Below, piece after piece: positions 7,687 to 17,949 of a stretch of DNA of 61,487 nt. Position 1 is the stretch's first letter; the number at the start of each line of letters is the position of its first letter. Under the pieces are notes generated by a model that saw only the letters and a list, made by a program, of their open reading frames with translations, had not been told where the DNA came from and did not search any database. The position numbers and the translations under genes were made by a program. The DNA is taken from contig NZ_NQLA01000015.1 in NCBI RefSeq assembly GCF_002252705.1, positions 1 through 61,487 of the forward strand. The letters run 5' to 3'. This stretch comes from Vulcanococcus limneticus LL. Lineage in GTDB: Bacteria > Cyanobacteriota > Cyanobacteriia > PCC-6307 > Cyanobiaceae.

Positions 7687-9480
7687 TCAGGACGAACAGC
7701 TGTAGTGCGACACCCCCCCGGCGTTGAAGAACTCCCTCGGCTTCAGGCGGTCGTACATGGCTGCCAGCTCCGGTGACAGTTCGTCGTAGGGATGGCGGAA
7801 CACCTCCTGCAGCTCCCTGACCAGGCTGAAATCACCCAGCGCCGCCTGCTCGTAGGCGGGGGCGATCAGCCATTCGCGCCAGGTGATGGCCGGATTCACG
7901 CGTTGCATCGCGGCGGAGGTCTCGCTCAGGTCGCCGTTGGCCGTGAGCTGATCCCGCCAGCGCTGCAACCACGGGCTCCAGCGCGCCTCCAGCTCGGCGC
8001 TGATCGGCAGGTAGAAGCTCTCCGCCAGGGTGGCGACCTGCTCGGGCAGACCGGCGCCAGGGTCGCCGGCCAGGGCCGAGAGCCGGCGGAAGACGATCGT
8101 GTAGTCGGCCCGGGACTCCACCAGCAGCTGCAGCAGCTCGTTCACCAGCGCGGCGTCGTAGCGGCTCAGACCGAGCTTGCGGGCCCACATCGCCTCGATC
8201 TCCTGCTGCATCGCGCCTGCAAAGCCGTCGTGGATCGCATCCAGCCGCGCCAGGGCCTCGCTGTTGTCTTCGAGCAGCGGCCGCAGGGCGGACCAGAACA
8301 TCTGGTAGTTGGCTTCCGCCGCCGCCGGTTGGTTGAAGAAGCAGAAGTGCTCGCCGCCGCCGGTCCAGGGCTGGAAGCGCGGATCGAACAGTTCGCAGAA
8401 GCCGAAGGGGCCGTAGTCGAGGGTGTAGCCGCCGGCGGCGCAGTTGTCGCTGTTGAAATTGCCCTGGCAATAGCCCACGCGGATCCAGTTCGCCACCAGG
8501 GCGGTGAGTCGCCCGCGAAACAACGCCGCCAGCTCCAGCACCTGCTCGCTGAACCCCAGGCTCGGATCGATCTCCGGCCGGTAGTTCCGCTCGATCAGGT
8601 GCGCCACGATCACCCGCAGCTCGTTCAGCGCCTCCGGATGGGCCTGGCTGCGGGCGCGGCGGGCGAACAGCTCCAGCTGGCCCACCCGCAGGAACGACGG
8701 CGCCACCCGGGTGGTGATCGCCGCCGGGTTGTCGACCATCACGTCGGGATCGAACGAGCGGGAGTCGGGCGAATACCAGGGCCGGCGCACCGTTTCCGCC
8801 CGCGACATGTAGAGCGTGAGCGAGCGGGAGGTGGGCACCCCCAGGGCGTGCATCAACTCCTGGGCCAGGAATTCGCGCACGCTGGAGCGCAGCACGGCGC
8901 GGCCATCGGCGCCGCGGCAGTAGGGCGTGGGGCCGCCGCCTTTGAGTTGCAGTTCCCAGCGCCGGCCGTTGAACACCCCTTCGAACACGGAGATGGCCCG
9001 GCCATCGCCGTAGCCGTTGCCCGTGCCGAACGGACACTGCTGGATGTATTCGGTGCCGTAGATCGAGAGGGCATAGCCGGTGGCCCAGCCGAACGGACGC
9101 ATCGGCTCCTGCGCCACCGTGATGTCGCCGGAGAACAGCCGGGTGAAGGCCCCGTCGTGGGCCAGGGCCTCGCTCAGGCCCAGCTCGCTGAAAAGGCGGC
9201 TGCTGTGCGCCACATACTCCGGCGCTGGAAGCGGCGTGGGCGTCACCGGCACGTAGTGCCCGGAGAACACCGGGCGCGGCCGGTGGTCGTGGCCATCCGC
9301 GCTGGCCTGCGGATCCGGATGGAGGGAATCCAGCAGGGAGTAATGGGCCCGCTGGGCAAACGCCGCGAAGCTGGCGATCGGCACGGTGGTGGACGCGGCT
9401 GTCGGCGCGTCTGCTTTCACGTCGGGCGTCACGTCTGGCGTCACGTCGGGCGTCACGGCTGTCGTCGGGGCTGTCGTCAC
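7687..9480 (-). CDS. selO: Protein adenylyltransferase SelO (YdiU/UPF0061)
   Basis: A pseudokinase-fold enzyme that transfers AMP to proteins, linked in other bacteria to redox stress. Characteristic segments include SGHYVP, LGRA-region equivalents around [58 protein letters not shown] and DYGPFGF. The chain ends in HYSCSS, the terminal Cys-containing tail seen in bacterial members (eukaryotic SelO has selenocysteine there). The GTG start at 9480 includes a repetitive TPDV-rich leader; GTG 9384, just before [10 protein letters not shown], would remove it and give a more typical length. Confidence 0.9.
   Translation of the reverse strand: MTTAPTTAVTPDVTPDVTPDVKADAPTAASTTVPIASFAAFAQRAHYSLLDSLHPDPQASADGHDHRPRPVFSGHYVPVTPTPLPAPEYVAHSSRLFSELGLSEALAHDGAFTRLFSGDITVAQEPMRPFGWATGYALSIYGTEYIQQCPFGTGNGYGDGRAISVFEGVFNGRRWELQLKGGGPTPYCRGADGRAVLRSSVREFLAQELMHALGVPTSRSLTLYMSRAETVRRPWYSPDSRSFDPDVMVDNPAAITTRVAPSFLRVGQLELFARRARSQAHPEALNELRVIVAHLIERNYRPEIDPSLGFSEQVLELAALFRGRLTALVANWIRVGYCQGNFNSDNCAAGGYTLDYGPFGFCELFDPRFQPWTGGGEHFCFFNQPAAAEANYQMFWSALRPLLEDNSEALARLDAIHDGFAGAMQQEIEAMWARKLGLSRYDAALVNELLQLLVESRADYTIVFRRLSALAGDPGAGLPEQVATLAESFYLPISAELEARWSPWLQRWRDQLTANGDLSETSAAMQRVNPAITWREWLIAPAYEQAALGDFSLVRELQEVFRHPYDELSPELAAMYDRLKPREFFNAGGVSHYSCSS
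9417..9464. repeat. 12-bp tandem repeat at the selO 5' end
   Basis: Three near-identical 12-base units (tcacgtcgggcg, with one base change in the middle unit) are followed by a degenerate fourth. On the minus strand they encode the repeated TPDV/DVTP residues of the longest possible SelO N-terminus. Because the unit is a multiple of three, length changes here would keep the frame. If translation begins at GTG 9384, the repeat is untranslated leader. Confidence 0.8.
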
Positions 9481-9596
9481 GGGTCCCTCGGGTTGGCGCG
9501 GCCTGGGCAGGGCCCTGACGCGGAGGGCACCATCCTGGCGAGCCGGGCGCCATCGCTGGCTGGCGCGCCGGTGCAGGGGCGCTGCGGCGTGGGGCG

Positions 9597-9905
9597 TCAG
9601 CCGTGGCTCAGGGGCTGAATCGCCTGCAAGGCCTCGCCAAGATTCAAACGCGCCACTTTGAGGTCGTGAGTGGCCTGCATCCGCAGCCAGAAACCCTCAC
9701 TGAGCCCGAAAAACCGGCACAGGCGCAGATCCGTGTCGGCCGTGATCGATCGACGGCCCTTCACGATGGCGTTGATCCGGCTCTCCGGCACACCCAGCGC
9801 CAGGGAGAGACGGTATTGGCTCACGCCCATCGGACGCAGGAACTCCTCCAGCAGCACCTCTCCGGGAGGCACCAGCTCAGTGGTAGTCAACAATTTCGAC
9901 CTCAT
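9597..9905 (-). CDS. higA: HigA-family antitoxin (XRE-type helix-turn-helix)
   Basis: A 102-residue DNA-binding antitoxin. It shows the HigA consensus: [20 protein letters not shown], then [18 protein letters not shown] with the helix-turn-helix, and [20 protein letters not shown]. Start ATG 9905 (MRSKLL) is preferred; a longer frame runs upstream inside the toxin gene. It overlaps the end of higB by 29 bases, the usual toxin-first order of this family. By family analogy it neutralises HigB and represses the operon. Confidence 0.88.
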   Translation of the reverse strand: MRSKLLTTTELVPPGEVLLEEFLRPMGVSQYRLSLALGVPESRINAIVKGRRSITADTDLRLCRFFGLSEGFWLRMQATHDLKVARLNLGEALQAIQPLSHG

Positions 9906-10155
9906 CGGCGCCGGCTTCAGACCAAACGAAGCAGAGGCGGAACTGGTCGTTGATGCGGATGCTGTGCTGGCCATGCCGGTCTCCCCGAAGCTGCTCCAGA
10001 CGATTGCCTGGCGGGATCAGCAGATCGTTGAGGCAACCTGCGGCATCGAGGATGGCCAGCTTGCGGTAGGCAACCCTGGCAAAGCTGCCAAACCGCCCGA
10101 CGGACCTGCCCTCAAAGAGAGCTCGCGTGTCGCGGCAGCGAAACGACCTGATCAC
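9877..10155 (-). CDS. higB: HigB-family toxin (RelE/ParE superfamily mRNase)
   Basis: A 92-residue toxin with the HigB-1 family sequence MIRSFRCRDTRALFEG at the start, AYRKLAILDAA, then PPGNRLEQLRGDRHGQHSIR and the terminal FRLCFVW plus VEIVDYH. Members cleave mRNA at ribosomes. It is the first gene of the higBA pair and all family segments are present, so the module looks intact. Its promoter and operator must lie between 10156 and the stop of the M20 peptidase gene at 10202, in about 46 bases. Confidence 0.88.
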   Translation of the reverse strand: MIRSFRCRDTRALFEGRSVGRFGSFARVAYRKLAILDAAGCLNDLLIPPGNRLEQLRGDRHGQHSIRINDQFRLCFVWSEAGADEVEIVDYH

Positions 10156-10201
10156 CCACGAACAATACCCCCGTTCCGCGTGCCTATGCCAGCCGTGTGT
10201 A

Positions 10202-11508
10202 TCAGCCGTGGCCGCCGGGCGTGGCGGCCGGGGAGGGCGTGGTCGGCGGTGGCAGAGCAGACAGCGTCTCCAGCAGCCGCACCACCAGATAGAGGCGCGC
10301 CGGCAAGCTGCCGAGATCCATCCACTCCTCGGGGCTGTGCAGGCCGCCGCCCACTACGCCCAGGCCCTCCAGCACGGCGGGGCTGGAGCTGCCGGGCTGG
10401 AAGGCATGGCCGGCATCGGTGCCGAACCCCATCGCGATGGCCGGCAGCGGCAACTGCAGCTCGCGGAAGATCGCTTCGGCCTGGCGCACCAGCGCTTCGG
10501 AGGCCGGATTGCGGGGGAAGGACGGTCGCCGCGGCGTAAGCGCGAGCGTGGTGGTGGTGCCCGGGATGTGGGGGCGGCCAATGGTGCGCTGCACCTGCTC
10601 CCGCACCCGCTCCAGTTCGGGTGGATCGGTGTAGCGCATGTCGGCGGTGGCGCTGGCCTCGGCGGGAATCACGTTGGGGCGCTCGCCGCTGCGCAGCACC
10701 GTCCAGTTCACCGTGGTGCCCCGGGCCGGATCCCCCAGGGTCTGCAGGGCCAGGACCTGATGGGCCAGCTCCACCGCTGCGTTGCGGCCGCTGTCGGGAT
10801 CGGCGCCGGCATGGGCCGAGCGGCCCTGCACCTTGAGGTTGAGCAAGGCGATGCCCTTGGTGCTGTCGATCACGCCGTTCTGCGGGCTCGGCTCGAACGA
10901 GAGCACCACCGCATGCCGCCGGGCCAGCCCGGCGATCAGCCGGGCCGATCCGGGGGAGCCGACCTCCTCATCCGGATTGAACAGCACCGTGATCGGGGCG
11001 TGGTTGCGGCCGTGGCGTGCCCGCAGCAGCTCCAGGGCCTGCAGGATCATCACCACCCCGCCCTTGGCATCCGCCACACCCGGCCCGCGGGCCCGCCCCG
11101 CCGCGATCCGGAAGGGCCGGCGGCGCGCCTCCCCCGTGGGAAACACCGTGTCGGTGTGCACCATCAACAGGATGGCCCGATCTCCGCGGCCCGACAGATG
11201 GCCCACCAGGATCTCGCCGGCGCTGGGCTGGGCCGGATGGCGTTCCACCCGCGCCCCGAGCCGCAGCAGCCGCTGCTCCAGGTGGGCGGCCATCCGCTCC
11301 AGCCCCTGCCGCTGGCCGCTGCCGCTGTCGATCGCCACCAGGCTTTCCAGCTCCGCCAGGAAGGGTTGCACCCGCGCCTGGCTCTGGCGCAGCAACGCCG
11401 CATCCCCGCCGGCCTCGCGGGCCGCGGGGGGAGGCATCGCCAGGCCAGGGGGCAGTGGCGCCAACACTCCCGCCGGCAGGGCCAGCAGGGCAACCAGGCG
11501 CAGGAGCC

Positions 11509-11512
<4 letters not shown>
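10202..11512 (-). CDS. Secreted M20-family metallopeptidase (carboxypeptidase G2-like)
   Basis: A 436-residue zinc peptidase with a signal-like N-terminus ([20 protein letters not shown]). Metal-binding and catalytic landmarks are MVHTDTVFP (His and Asp), [13 protein letters not shown] (Asp), [11 protein letters not shown] (catalytic Glu-Glu) and a late [10 protein letters not shown] with LHSPEEWMD. The dimerisation domain lies between GRSAHAG and NVIPAEA. The start is GTG 11512, overlapping the SOD stop as GTGA. The long open frame continues upstream into the SOD gene in another frame and is not real coding sequence. Substrate unknown; likely N-acyl or glutamyl amino acids. Confidence 0.85.
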
Positions 11513-12249
<737 letters not shown>

Positions 12250-12361
12250 CGATCGAGACCGGCCACAGGGAGACGGTCAGCCTGCCGGATCCGCAGCGGC
12301 GCTGGCGCTGGGGGCAGTGCTTCTGGGTAGGGTCGGCCCCACGGCCCGCTGCAGGCAGCCC

Positions 12362-12571
12362 ATGAACCCCACCCTCAAAGGCGTCCTCTACGTGAGCGTG
12401 TGGGTGCTGCTCTGGGGCACCGCCGCCTCCCTGGCCGACACGGTGCTGCTGACCCGCGGCGCCTACGACGCCGGCACGGCGGGCCAGGCGGTCACCTTCA
12501 CCACCTACGGCCTCGCGGCGGTGGTGCTGGCCGTGCGCCTGGCCGGCCGCTTCCTCAAGGCGGAGCCGTAG
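12362..12571 (+). CDS. Small membrane protein, 69 aa
   Basis: A 69-residue protein with two predicted membrane helices (about residues 7-27 and 45-63) and a short loop. It is not assigned to a named family. ATG 12362 is the first in-frame start and codon use resembles neighbours. It lies head-to-head with the sodA gene, about 110 bases away, so the two may share a promoter region. Confidence 0.6.
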   Translation: MNPTLKGVLYVSVWVLLWGTAASLADTVLLTRGAYDAGTAGQAVTFTTYGLAAVVLAVRLAGRFLKAEP

Positions 12572-12579
12572 GCCGCGCT

Positions 12580-12690
12580 CAGCCGTTCAGGCGGGGCCTG
12601 GTGGAACTGGCTCTGCTTTGCCTCGAGCGAACCGAAGCGGCTGGTGATCGTCGCCAGGCGCTGCTCAGGCTGGTCCTGGCCCTGCAGCAC
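12580..12690 (-). pseudogene. Superoxide dismutase gene fragment
   Basis: A minus-strand remnant matches the middle of the neighbouring sodA. It reads EQRLATITSRFGSLEAKQSQ, compared with [20 protein letters not shown] in the intact gene. DNA similarity is strong over about 90 bases (for example tcgagcgaaccgaagcgg against tccagcgaaccgaagcgc). There is no start, no metal ligands and no rest of the fold, so it is a relic of a duplicated or second SOD gene. Confidence 0.65.
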
Positions 12691-12755
12691 AAGGGGCGCC
12701 TGGCCGGGCTCGACACCCCGGGGATGGCCTGACCACGAAAACTGGGACTAGCGAA

Positions 12756-13037
12756 CTATTGGCTCAGCAAATTGAAGGCTTCGGCAGCTCGCTCTTCTGG
12801 ACGACCAGAGAAGCCGCCAGCTTCAGGGACATGGGGCATGAGCACTTCGGCAACGAAGCGATCACTGGACTCCTTGGATTCCCAGATGGCAATGATGCGC
12901 ACACCACCCTCTGTGTTCCCAGCTTTGTGATAGATCTGGCCCTCAGGCAGGCCACCTTCGGGATGCACAGCAGCGACTTCAGCCCAGTACTGCTCTTCCG
13001 TTGCCCCTGGCCAGAAATGCGTGAGGATATAGGCCAC
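12756..13037 (-). CDS. Conserved 93-aa protein, dimeric alpha-beta barrel type
   Basis: A 93-residue protein beginning VAYILTHFWPGATEEQY and containing WESKESSDRFVAEVLMP near the end. This pattern resembles small monooxygenase-like (ABM/EthD-type) stress proteins of unknown function found in bacteria. GTG 13037 is chosen because similarity to that type begins there; the frame extends upstream without a convincing start. No operon partner is evident; it converges with the preceding plus-strand remnants. Confidence 0.6.
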   Translation of the reverse strand: MAYILTHFWPGATEEQYWAEVAAVHPEGGLPEGQIYHKAGNTEGGVRIIAIWESKESSDRFVAEVLMPHVPEAGGFSGRPEERAAEAFNLLSQ

Positions 13038-13129
13038 CGGCCAGAGGCAGTTTTGCCTGCTGACGCTAGCGGCGATGCACTCACCCTTGCCATGCGTGAC
13101 TGTTTGTCTCTGGCCACCTTCGTCCCAGG

Positions 13130-13701
13130 CTCTTGACCCCCTACCGGTGCAGGTCCACGGCCCCGGCATGTTTCAGGTCTGGACGCGGCGCAGCGGCGCG
13201 AGTGCAGGCATCAAGCTGTTGCTGCTCCATGGCGGGCCAGGCTGCAGCCACGAGACTTTCGAAGTGTTCGACCGCTGCCTGCCTGAAGCGGGCATCGAGC
13301 TGTAGTTCTACGACCAGCTGGGCTCGCATCCCAGCAGCCAGCCTGATCACGAGGATCTCTGGGAGATCAACCGGTTTGTGCAGGAGGTGGAACAGGTTCG
13401 CCAGGCCCTTGGCCTGGATGCGAGCAATGTCGTGCTGCTCGGCCACTCCTGGGGCGGAATCCTGGCGATGGAGTATGCACTGCTGCACCAGCAACAGCTC
13501 AAGGGGCTGCTGATCCCGCACCCCATGGATCCCGTCGTGATGGCAGCCATGGCAGAGGCCCTGCCGAAGGCGCGTCATCTCCATGGCCCCGAGGGACGTC
13601 CCATGGCACTGGTCGACGATCCGGCGGTGGTCATGCGCGGCTTGATCGACTTTCTGCACCCGGTGGATCGAGGCACGGTCGCCGCCCCCACCGCGCGTTA
13701 G
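13130..13701 (+). pseudogene. Prolyl aminopeptidase-like gene, broken
   Basis: The first part reads like a proline iminopeptidase of the alpha/beta hydrolase fold: GMFQVW, LLLLHGGPGCSHETFEVFD, then an in-frame TAG at 13303-13305 where the family has a Tyr before YDQLG. It continues FYDQLGSHP and LLGHSWGGILAMEYALLHQQ with the nucleophile Ser, then jumps after LKGLLI to an end that resembles the family C-terminus (DDPAVVMRGLIDFL). The lid domain, catalytic Asp region and about 130 residues are missing. With a nonsense codon and a large internal deletion the gene is dead. Confidence 0.8.
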
Positions 13702-13736
13702 ACCGAATCACACCCGCCGGCCGGAAGGGCAGCGCC

Positions 13737-15719
13737 ATGGCCATCCGCTTCGGCAGCGACCTCTGCGCTGATCCGGTCGCCGCCGGGCAGCGCGAGTGGC
13801 TGATCAGCAACGGCCTGGGCAGCTACGGCAGCGGCACCGTGGCCGGCCCGCGCACCCGCAGCTACCACGGCCTGCTGGTGGCGGCCCTGGGCGCCCCGGC
13901 CGACCCCTGCACCCGCACCCTGCTGGTGGCCGGCCTGGAGGAGGGCCCGGCGCTCAACCAACGCTCGATGGTGGCCTTCACCCTGGAGGGCAGCGTGCCC
14001 TGCTGGCGCTACGCCATCGGCGATGCCCTGCTGGAGAAACGCCTCTGGATGCAGCCCGGCGCCCACACCACCACCGTGCACTACCGCCTGCTGCAGGCCA
14101 GCCGGCCGCTGGAGCTGCAGATCGCCGTGCTGGTGCACGCCCGCTCCCACCACGGCTACAGCCAAGAGCCGACGATCGACCTGCGGGCCGTGCCCCGGGG
14201 CGTGCAGCTCCGGCCCGACGTGGCCGGCGTGCCGCCCTTCGTGGTGCTCAGCGATCGGGGTCGCACCGAGCTGGCCGCCCCAGGCGATTGGGGCGAGGTG
14301 GCACTCAGCGCCGAGCGGGAGCGGGGCCTCCCCAGCCACGACCGCCCGCTGCGGGCCTGCCGGATCACGGTGGCGCTGAGCAGCGAGGCCCCCACCTTCA
14401 CCCTGGTGGCCAGCACCGAGGCCGCTCCGCCCCTGGATGGGGAGCGCAGCCTGCAGGAACGCTGCCGCCACGACGACGCGCTGCTGCAGCAGTGGCAGGC
14501 GGCCCAACCGCACCTGGCGGACCGCGCCCCCGCCTGGGTGCGGCAGCTGGTGCAGGCCGCCGATCAGTTCGTGGTGGCCCGCACCGGCGCGGGCGAGGGG
14601 GAGGCGGGCCAGACGCTGCTGGCGGGCTACCCCTGGTTCGGCGACTGGGGGCGCGACACGATGATCAGCCTCAGCGGCCTCACCCTGGCCACCGGCCGCC
14701 CCGCCATCGCCGCCCGGATCCTGCGCACCTACGCCGCTCACCTCAGCGCCGGCATGCTGCCCAACCGCTTCCCCGAAGGCGGCGAGCCCCTGGGCGAGCA
14801 CGACTACAACACCGTTGACGCCACCCTCTGGTACGTCGAGGCGCTGCGTCGCTACCACGAGGCCACCGGCGACACAGCCCTGATCCGCGAACTGTTCCCG
14901 CACCTGCGGCAGATCGTGGAAGCCCATTGCCGCGGTACCCGCCACGGCATCCGCCGCGATCCGGTCGATGGCCTGCTCAGCGCCGGCGCCGAGGGGCTGC
15001 AGCTCACCTGGATGGACGCCAAGGTGAACGGCGAGGTGATCACGCCCCGCCGCGGCAAGCCGGTGGAAGTGAACGTTCTCTGGTACTGCGCCCTGCGCTG
15101 CCTGGCCCGCTTCGCGCCGCTGTGCGGGGAAGCCGCCGAGCCCTACGCGGCGCTGGCCGAGCAGGCGCGCGTGGGCTTTCAGCGCTTCTGGAACCCGCAG
15201 ACGGGCTGCTGCTTCGACGTGCTCGATGGCCCAGGCGGCAACCATGAAGCCGCCGTGCGGCCCAATCAGCTGCTGGCGGTGGCGCTCACGGATCAGCTGC
15301 TCAGTGCGCAGCAGGCCCGCCAGCTGCTGGAGATCTGCGGCCAGCGGCTGCTCACGCCAATGGGGCTGCGCAGCCTCGATCTGCGGGATCCGCGCTACGT
15401 GGGCCACTACGGCGGCGGGCCCGTGGCGCGGGATCAGGCCTACCACCAGGGCACGGTGTGGGGCTGGTGGCTCGGGCCCTGGGCCCTGGCCCAGGCCCGC
15501 GTGCAGGGATCGCCCCAGCCGGCGTTGCAGTGGCTGGAGGCCATCGGCGATCACCTGGCCGCCGCCGGGCTCGGCAGCGTCAGCGAGATCTTCGATGGCG
15601 ATCCGCCCCATGCGCCCCGCGGCTGCATCGCCCAGGCCTGGTCTGTCGCGGAAGTGCTGCGCGCCTGGACGGAGCTCTCGATGATGCAGGTTCAGGCGCA
15701 AGCCCCGGAGCCACGCTGA
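13737..15719 (+). CDS. Glycogen debranching enzyme / amylo-alpha-1,6-glucosidase (GH133 type)
   Basis: A 660-residue enzyme with an N-terminal bacterial GDE domain (REWLISNGLGSYGSGTVAG, RSYHGLLVAAL) and a C-terminal (alpha/alpha)6 glucosidase domain from about residue 260. Core motifs are AGYPWFGDWGRDTMISLSGL, PNRFPE, YNTVDATLWYVEAL, LTWMDAK and HQGTVWGWWLGPWA, with the acidic catalytic residues in the GRDT and DAK regions. It should remove alpha-1,6 branches from glycogen or limit dextrins. The stop overlaps the start of the GH57 gene as TGATG, so the two enzymes are made together for alpha-glucan turnover. Confidence 0.9.
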   Translation: MAIRFGSDLCADPVAAGQREWLISNGLGSYGSGTVAGPRTRSYHGLLVAALGAPADPCTRTLLVAGLEEGPALNQRSMVAFTLEGSVPCWRYAIGDALLEKRLWMQPGAHTTTVHYRLLQASRPLELQIAVLVHARSHHGYSQEPTIDLRAVPRGVQLRPDVAGVPPFVVLSDRGRTELAAPGDWGEVALSAERERGLPSHDRPLRACRITVALSSEAPTFTLVASTEAAPPLDGERSLQERCRHDDALLQQWQAAQPHLADRAPAWVRQLVQAADQFVVARTGAGEGEAGQTLLAGYPWFGDWGRDTMISLSGLTLATGRPAIAARILRTYAAHLSAGMLPNRFPEGGEPLGEHDYNTVDATLWYVEALRRYHEATGDTALIRELFPHLRQIVEAHCRGTRHGIRRDPVDGLLSAGAEGLQLTWMDAKVNGEVITPRRGKPVEVNVLWYCALRCLARFAPLCGEAAEPYAALAEQARVGFQRFWNPQTGCCFDVLDGPGGNHEAAVRPNQLLAVALTDQLLSAQQARQLLEICGQRLLTPMGLRSLDLRDPRYVGHYGGGPVARDQAYHQGTVWGWWLGPWALAQARVQGSPQPALQWLEAIGDHLAAAGLGSVSEIFDGDPPHAPRGCIAQAWSVAEVLRAWTELSMMQVQAQAPEPR

Positions 15720-17200
15720 TGAGTCCCCACGCCCTGCCACCGATCGCCGGCCGCGAAGCCGAGATCCTGGCCCTGGTGCAGCAGAATGAGCCGCTGGTGC
15801 TGCCGGAAACCGCCCTCGATCTGGCCCAGATCCGCTCCGGCTTTGCCTGCGCGCTGCACATGCATCAGCCCACGATCCCCGCCGGGGCCCAGGGGGAACT
15901 GATCTCCCATCTCCAATACATGGTGGAGCACCCAGGCGAGGGCGATAACCACAACGCCGAAGCCTTCGCCCAGTGCTATCGGCGCCTGGCCGACCTCCTG
16001 CCCCAGCTGATCGCCGAGGGCTGCAACCCGCGGATCATGCTGGATTACTCCGGCAATCTGCTCTGGGGCGTCGAGCAGATGGGTCGCCGCGACATTGTGG
16101 AGGCGCTGCAGCAGCTGGCCTGTGATCCGGCGCTGCAACCCCATGTGGAGTGGCTCGGCACCTTCTGGAGCCATGCCGTGGCCCCCTCCACGCCGATCCC
16201 CGATCTGAAGCTGCAGATCCTGGCCTGGCAGCACCATTTCGAGGCCCTGTTCGGGCCTGAGGCCCTGCAGCGGGTGAAGGGCTTCTCCCCGCCGGAGATG
16301 GCCCTGCCCAACCACCCCGACACGCTCTACGAATTCGTGAAGGCCCTGCGGGAGTGCGGCTACCGCTGGCTGCTGGTGCAGGAACACAGCGTGGAGAACC
16401 TCGATGGCTCCGCCCTGGGCCACGAGCAGCGCTACATCCCCAATCAGCTGGTGGCGCGCAACACCAGGGGTGAAACGGTGAGCATCACCGCCCTGATCAA
16501 AACCCAGGGCTCCGACACGAAGCTGGTGGGGCAGATGCAGCCGTATTACGAAGCCCTGGGACTGAACCGGGTGGCGCTGGGTGGCACCACCATTCCGGCC
16601 CTCGTGTCCCAGATCGCCGATGGCGAGAACGGCGGCGTGATGATGAACGAATTCCCCCAGGCCTTCATCCAGGCCCACCGGCGCATCGCCGCCGAGGCTG
16701 GTGGCCGCACCGGCACGGTGGCCATGAATGGAACGGAGTATCTGGAGCTGCTGGAGGCCGCAGGGGTGGATGCTGCCGACTTTCCCCGGATTCAGGCCGT
16801 GCAGCAGCACAGGCTCTGGCAACAGCTGGACCGCCCCGCCACACCTGAAGCAGTGCGGGCCGCGATCGCCGAGCTCCAGGCCCACGACCCCGGCTTCTCG
16901 ATGGCCGGCGCCTCCTGGACCAACAACCTCAGCTGGGTGGAGGGCTACGCCAACGTGCTCGAGCCGATGATCGGCCTCAGCGCCGCCTTTCACCAGCGCT
17001 TCGACCCCCTGGTGGCCGCCGACCCCGCGGTGACCCGCAGCGAGCCCTACCAGCGGGCCCTGCTGCAGCTGCTGCTGCTGGAAACCAGCTGCTTCCGCTA
17101 CTGGGGCCAGGGCACCTGGACCGACTACGCCAGCGAGATCCACCGGCGCGGGGTGGCGCAGCTGGAGGCGGCGCCGGGGCTCAGCCTGCCCCGGGCGTAG
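15719..17200 (+). CDS. Glycoside hydrolase family 57 protein
   Basis: A 493-residue GH57-type enzyme. The N-terminal catalytic barrel shows CALHMHQPTIP (conserved HxHQP), LDYSGNLLWG, EWLGTFWSHAVAPSTP, the PPEMALP segment that carries the likely Glu, and LLVQEHSVENLDG. Family members are alpha-amylases, 4-alpha-glucanotransferases, amylopullulanases or branching enzymes; the exact specificity cannot be settled here. ATG 15719 overlaps the debranching gene stop. Its end overlaps the convergent doxX gene by 20 bases. Confidence 0.87.
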   Translation: MSPHALPPIAGREAEILALVQQNEPLVLPETALDLAQIRSGFACALHMHQPTIPAGAQGELISHLQYMVEHPGEGDNHNAEAFAQCYRRLADLLPQLIAEGCNPRIMLDYSGNLLWGVEQMGRRDIVEALQQLACDPALQPHVEWLGTFWSHAVAPSTPIPDLKLQILAWQHHFEALFGPEALQRVKGFSPPEMALPNHPDTLYEFVKALRECGYRWLLVQEHSVENLDGSALGHEQRYIPNQLVARNTRGETVSITALIKTQGSDTKLVGQMQPYYEALGLNRVALGGTTIPALVSQIADGENGGVMMNEFPQAFIQAHRRIAAEAGGRTGTVAMNGTEYLELLEAAGVDAADFPRIQAVQQHRLWQQLDRPATPEAVRAAIAELQAHDPGFSMAGASWTNNLSWVEGYANVLEPMIGLSAAFHQRFDPLVAADPAVTRSEPYQRALLQLLLLETSCFRYWGQGTWTDYASEIHRRGVAQLEAAPGLSLPRA

Positions 17201-17855
17201 CGCGCAGGGAAGGCGTCAGGCCCATGCTCGCGGCAGTGCTCTCAGCGCCCTCCTGCTGCCGCAGTTCATCCCCCAGAAGTTCGCGGGCAATGCCCGCATC
17301 AAAGGAGTAGCGCCCGGGCCCCAGCAGCAGCAGGCCGACACTGCCGCCCAGATAGAGCACCACCAGCTCCAGCACGTAGATGTTGAGCCCGCTGGTGAGG
17401 ATGTGGTGGTAGCCCGCCACCGCCATCGTGCCGCTCAGCGCCAGGGCCCCCAGCGGTGTGAACAGGCCGAAGATCAGCAGCCAGGAGCCCAGGATTTCCG
17501 CGTAGCCCGCCGCGTAGGCCATCAGCAGCGGGAAGGGCAGGTGCAGCGCCGCCACGTAGTTGGTAGCGAAGCCCTGGGGATCGGCGAGCTTGTCCTGGCC
17601 GTGGTGGATCATCATCACGCCGATGGCCAGCCGCAGCAGCAGCAGGCCCAGGCTCTGCAGCCGGCCCTGGCCCAGGAGGTAGCCGCGCAGGCCCTGCCGC
17701 AGGCCGGCCGGCAGGCGCCAGGCGGCCCCGGAAGCCCACGGCTCCGCGGCCGACGCGGCAGCCGGCGCCGGGGCGGCCTCGCCCCTCAGCAGGCCAATGG
17801 TGAGCGTGGAGGCGCAGATGCCCGCCAGGATCTCCAGGGGCAGGGGAATGGCCAT
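17181..17855 (-). CDS. DoxX-family membrane protein
   Basis: A 224-residue integral membrane protein of the DoxX family: the signature LGLLLLRLAIGVMMIHHGQDK is followed by membrane segments containing AYAAGYAEILGSWLLIFGLF, PLGALALSGTMAVAGYHH and LELVVLYLGGSVGLLLLGPG. DoxX proteins are linked to respiratory or redox stress functions in some bacteria. ATG 17855 is chosen; a longer frame upstream adds an unrelated low-complexity leader. The tail overlaps the GH57 gene on the other strand. Confidence 0.85.
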   Translation of the reverse strand: MAIPLPLEILAGICASTLTIGLLRGEAAPAPAAASAAEPWASGAAWRLPAGLRQGLRGYLLGQGRLQSLGLLLLRLAIGVMMIHHGQDKLADPQGFATNYVAALHLPFPLLMAYAAGYAEILGSWLLIFGLFTPLGALALSGTMAVAGYHHILTSGLNIYVLELVVLYLGGSVGLLLLGPGRYSFDAGIARELLGDELRQQEGAESTAASMGLTPSLRATPGAG

Positions 17856-17949
17856 GGCCGAGTCGTCAGTGCAGACACTCTGGCAAGCCTCGTAACGGAA
17901 CGTGAAGAAGCTGAGAGCACGCCTGGGGGCCGCGGCGGGCGAAGGCTGC

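Noticed and set aside
9417-9464. CRISPR array or origin iterons
   Set aside because: The units are contiguous without spacers and only 12 bases long, in a coding context, so neither fits.
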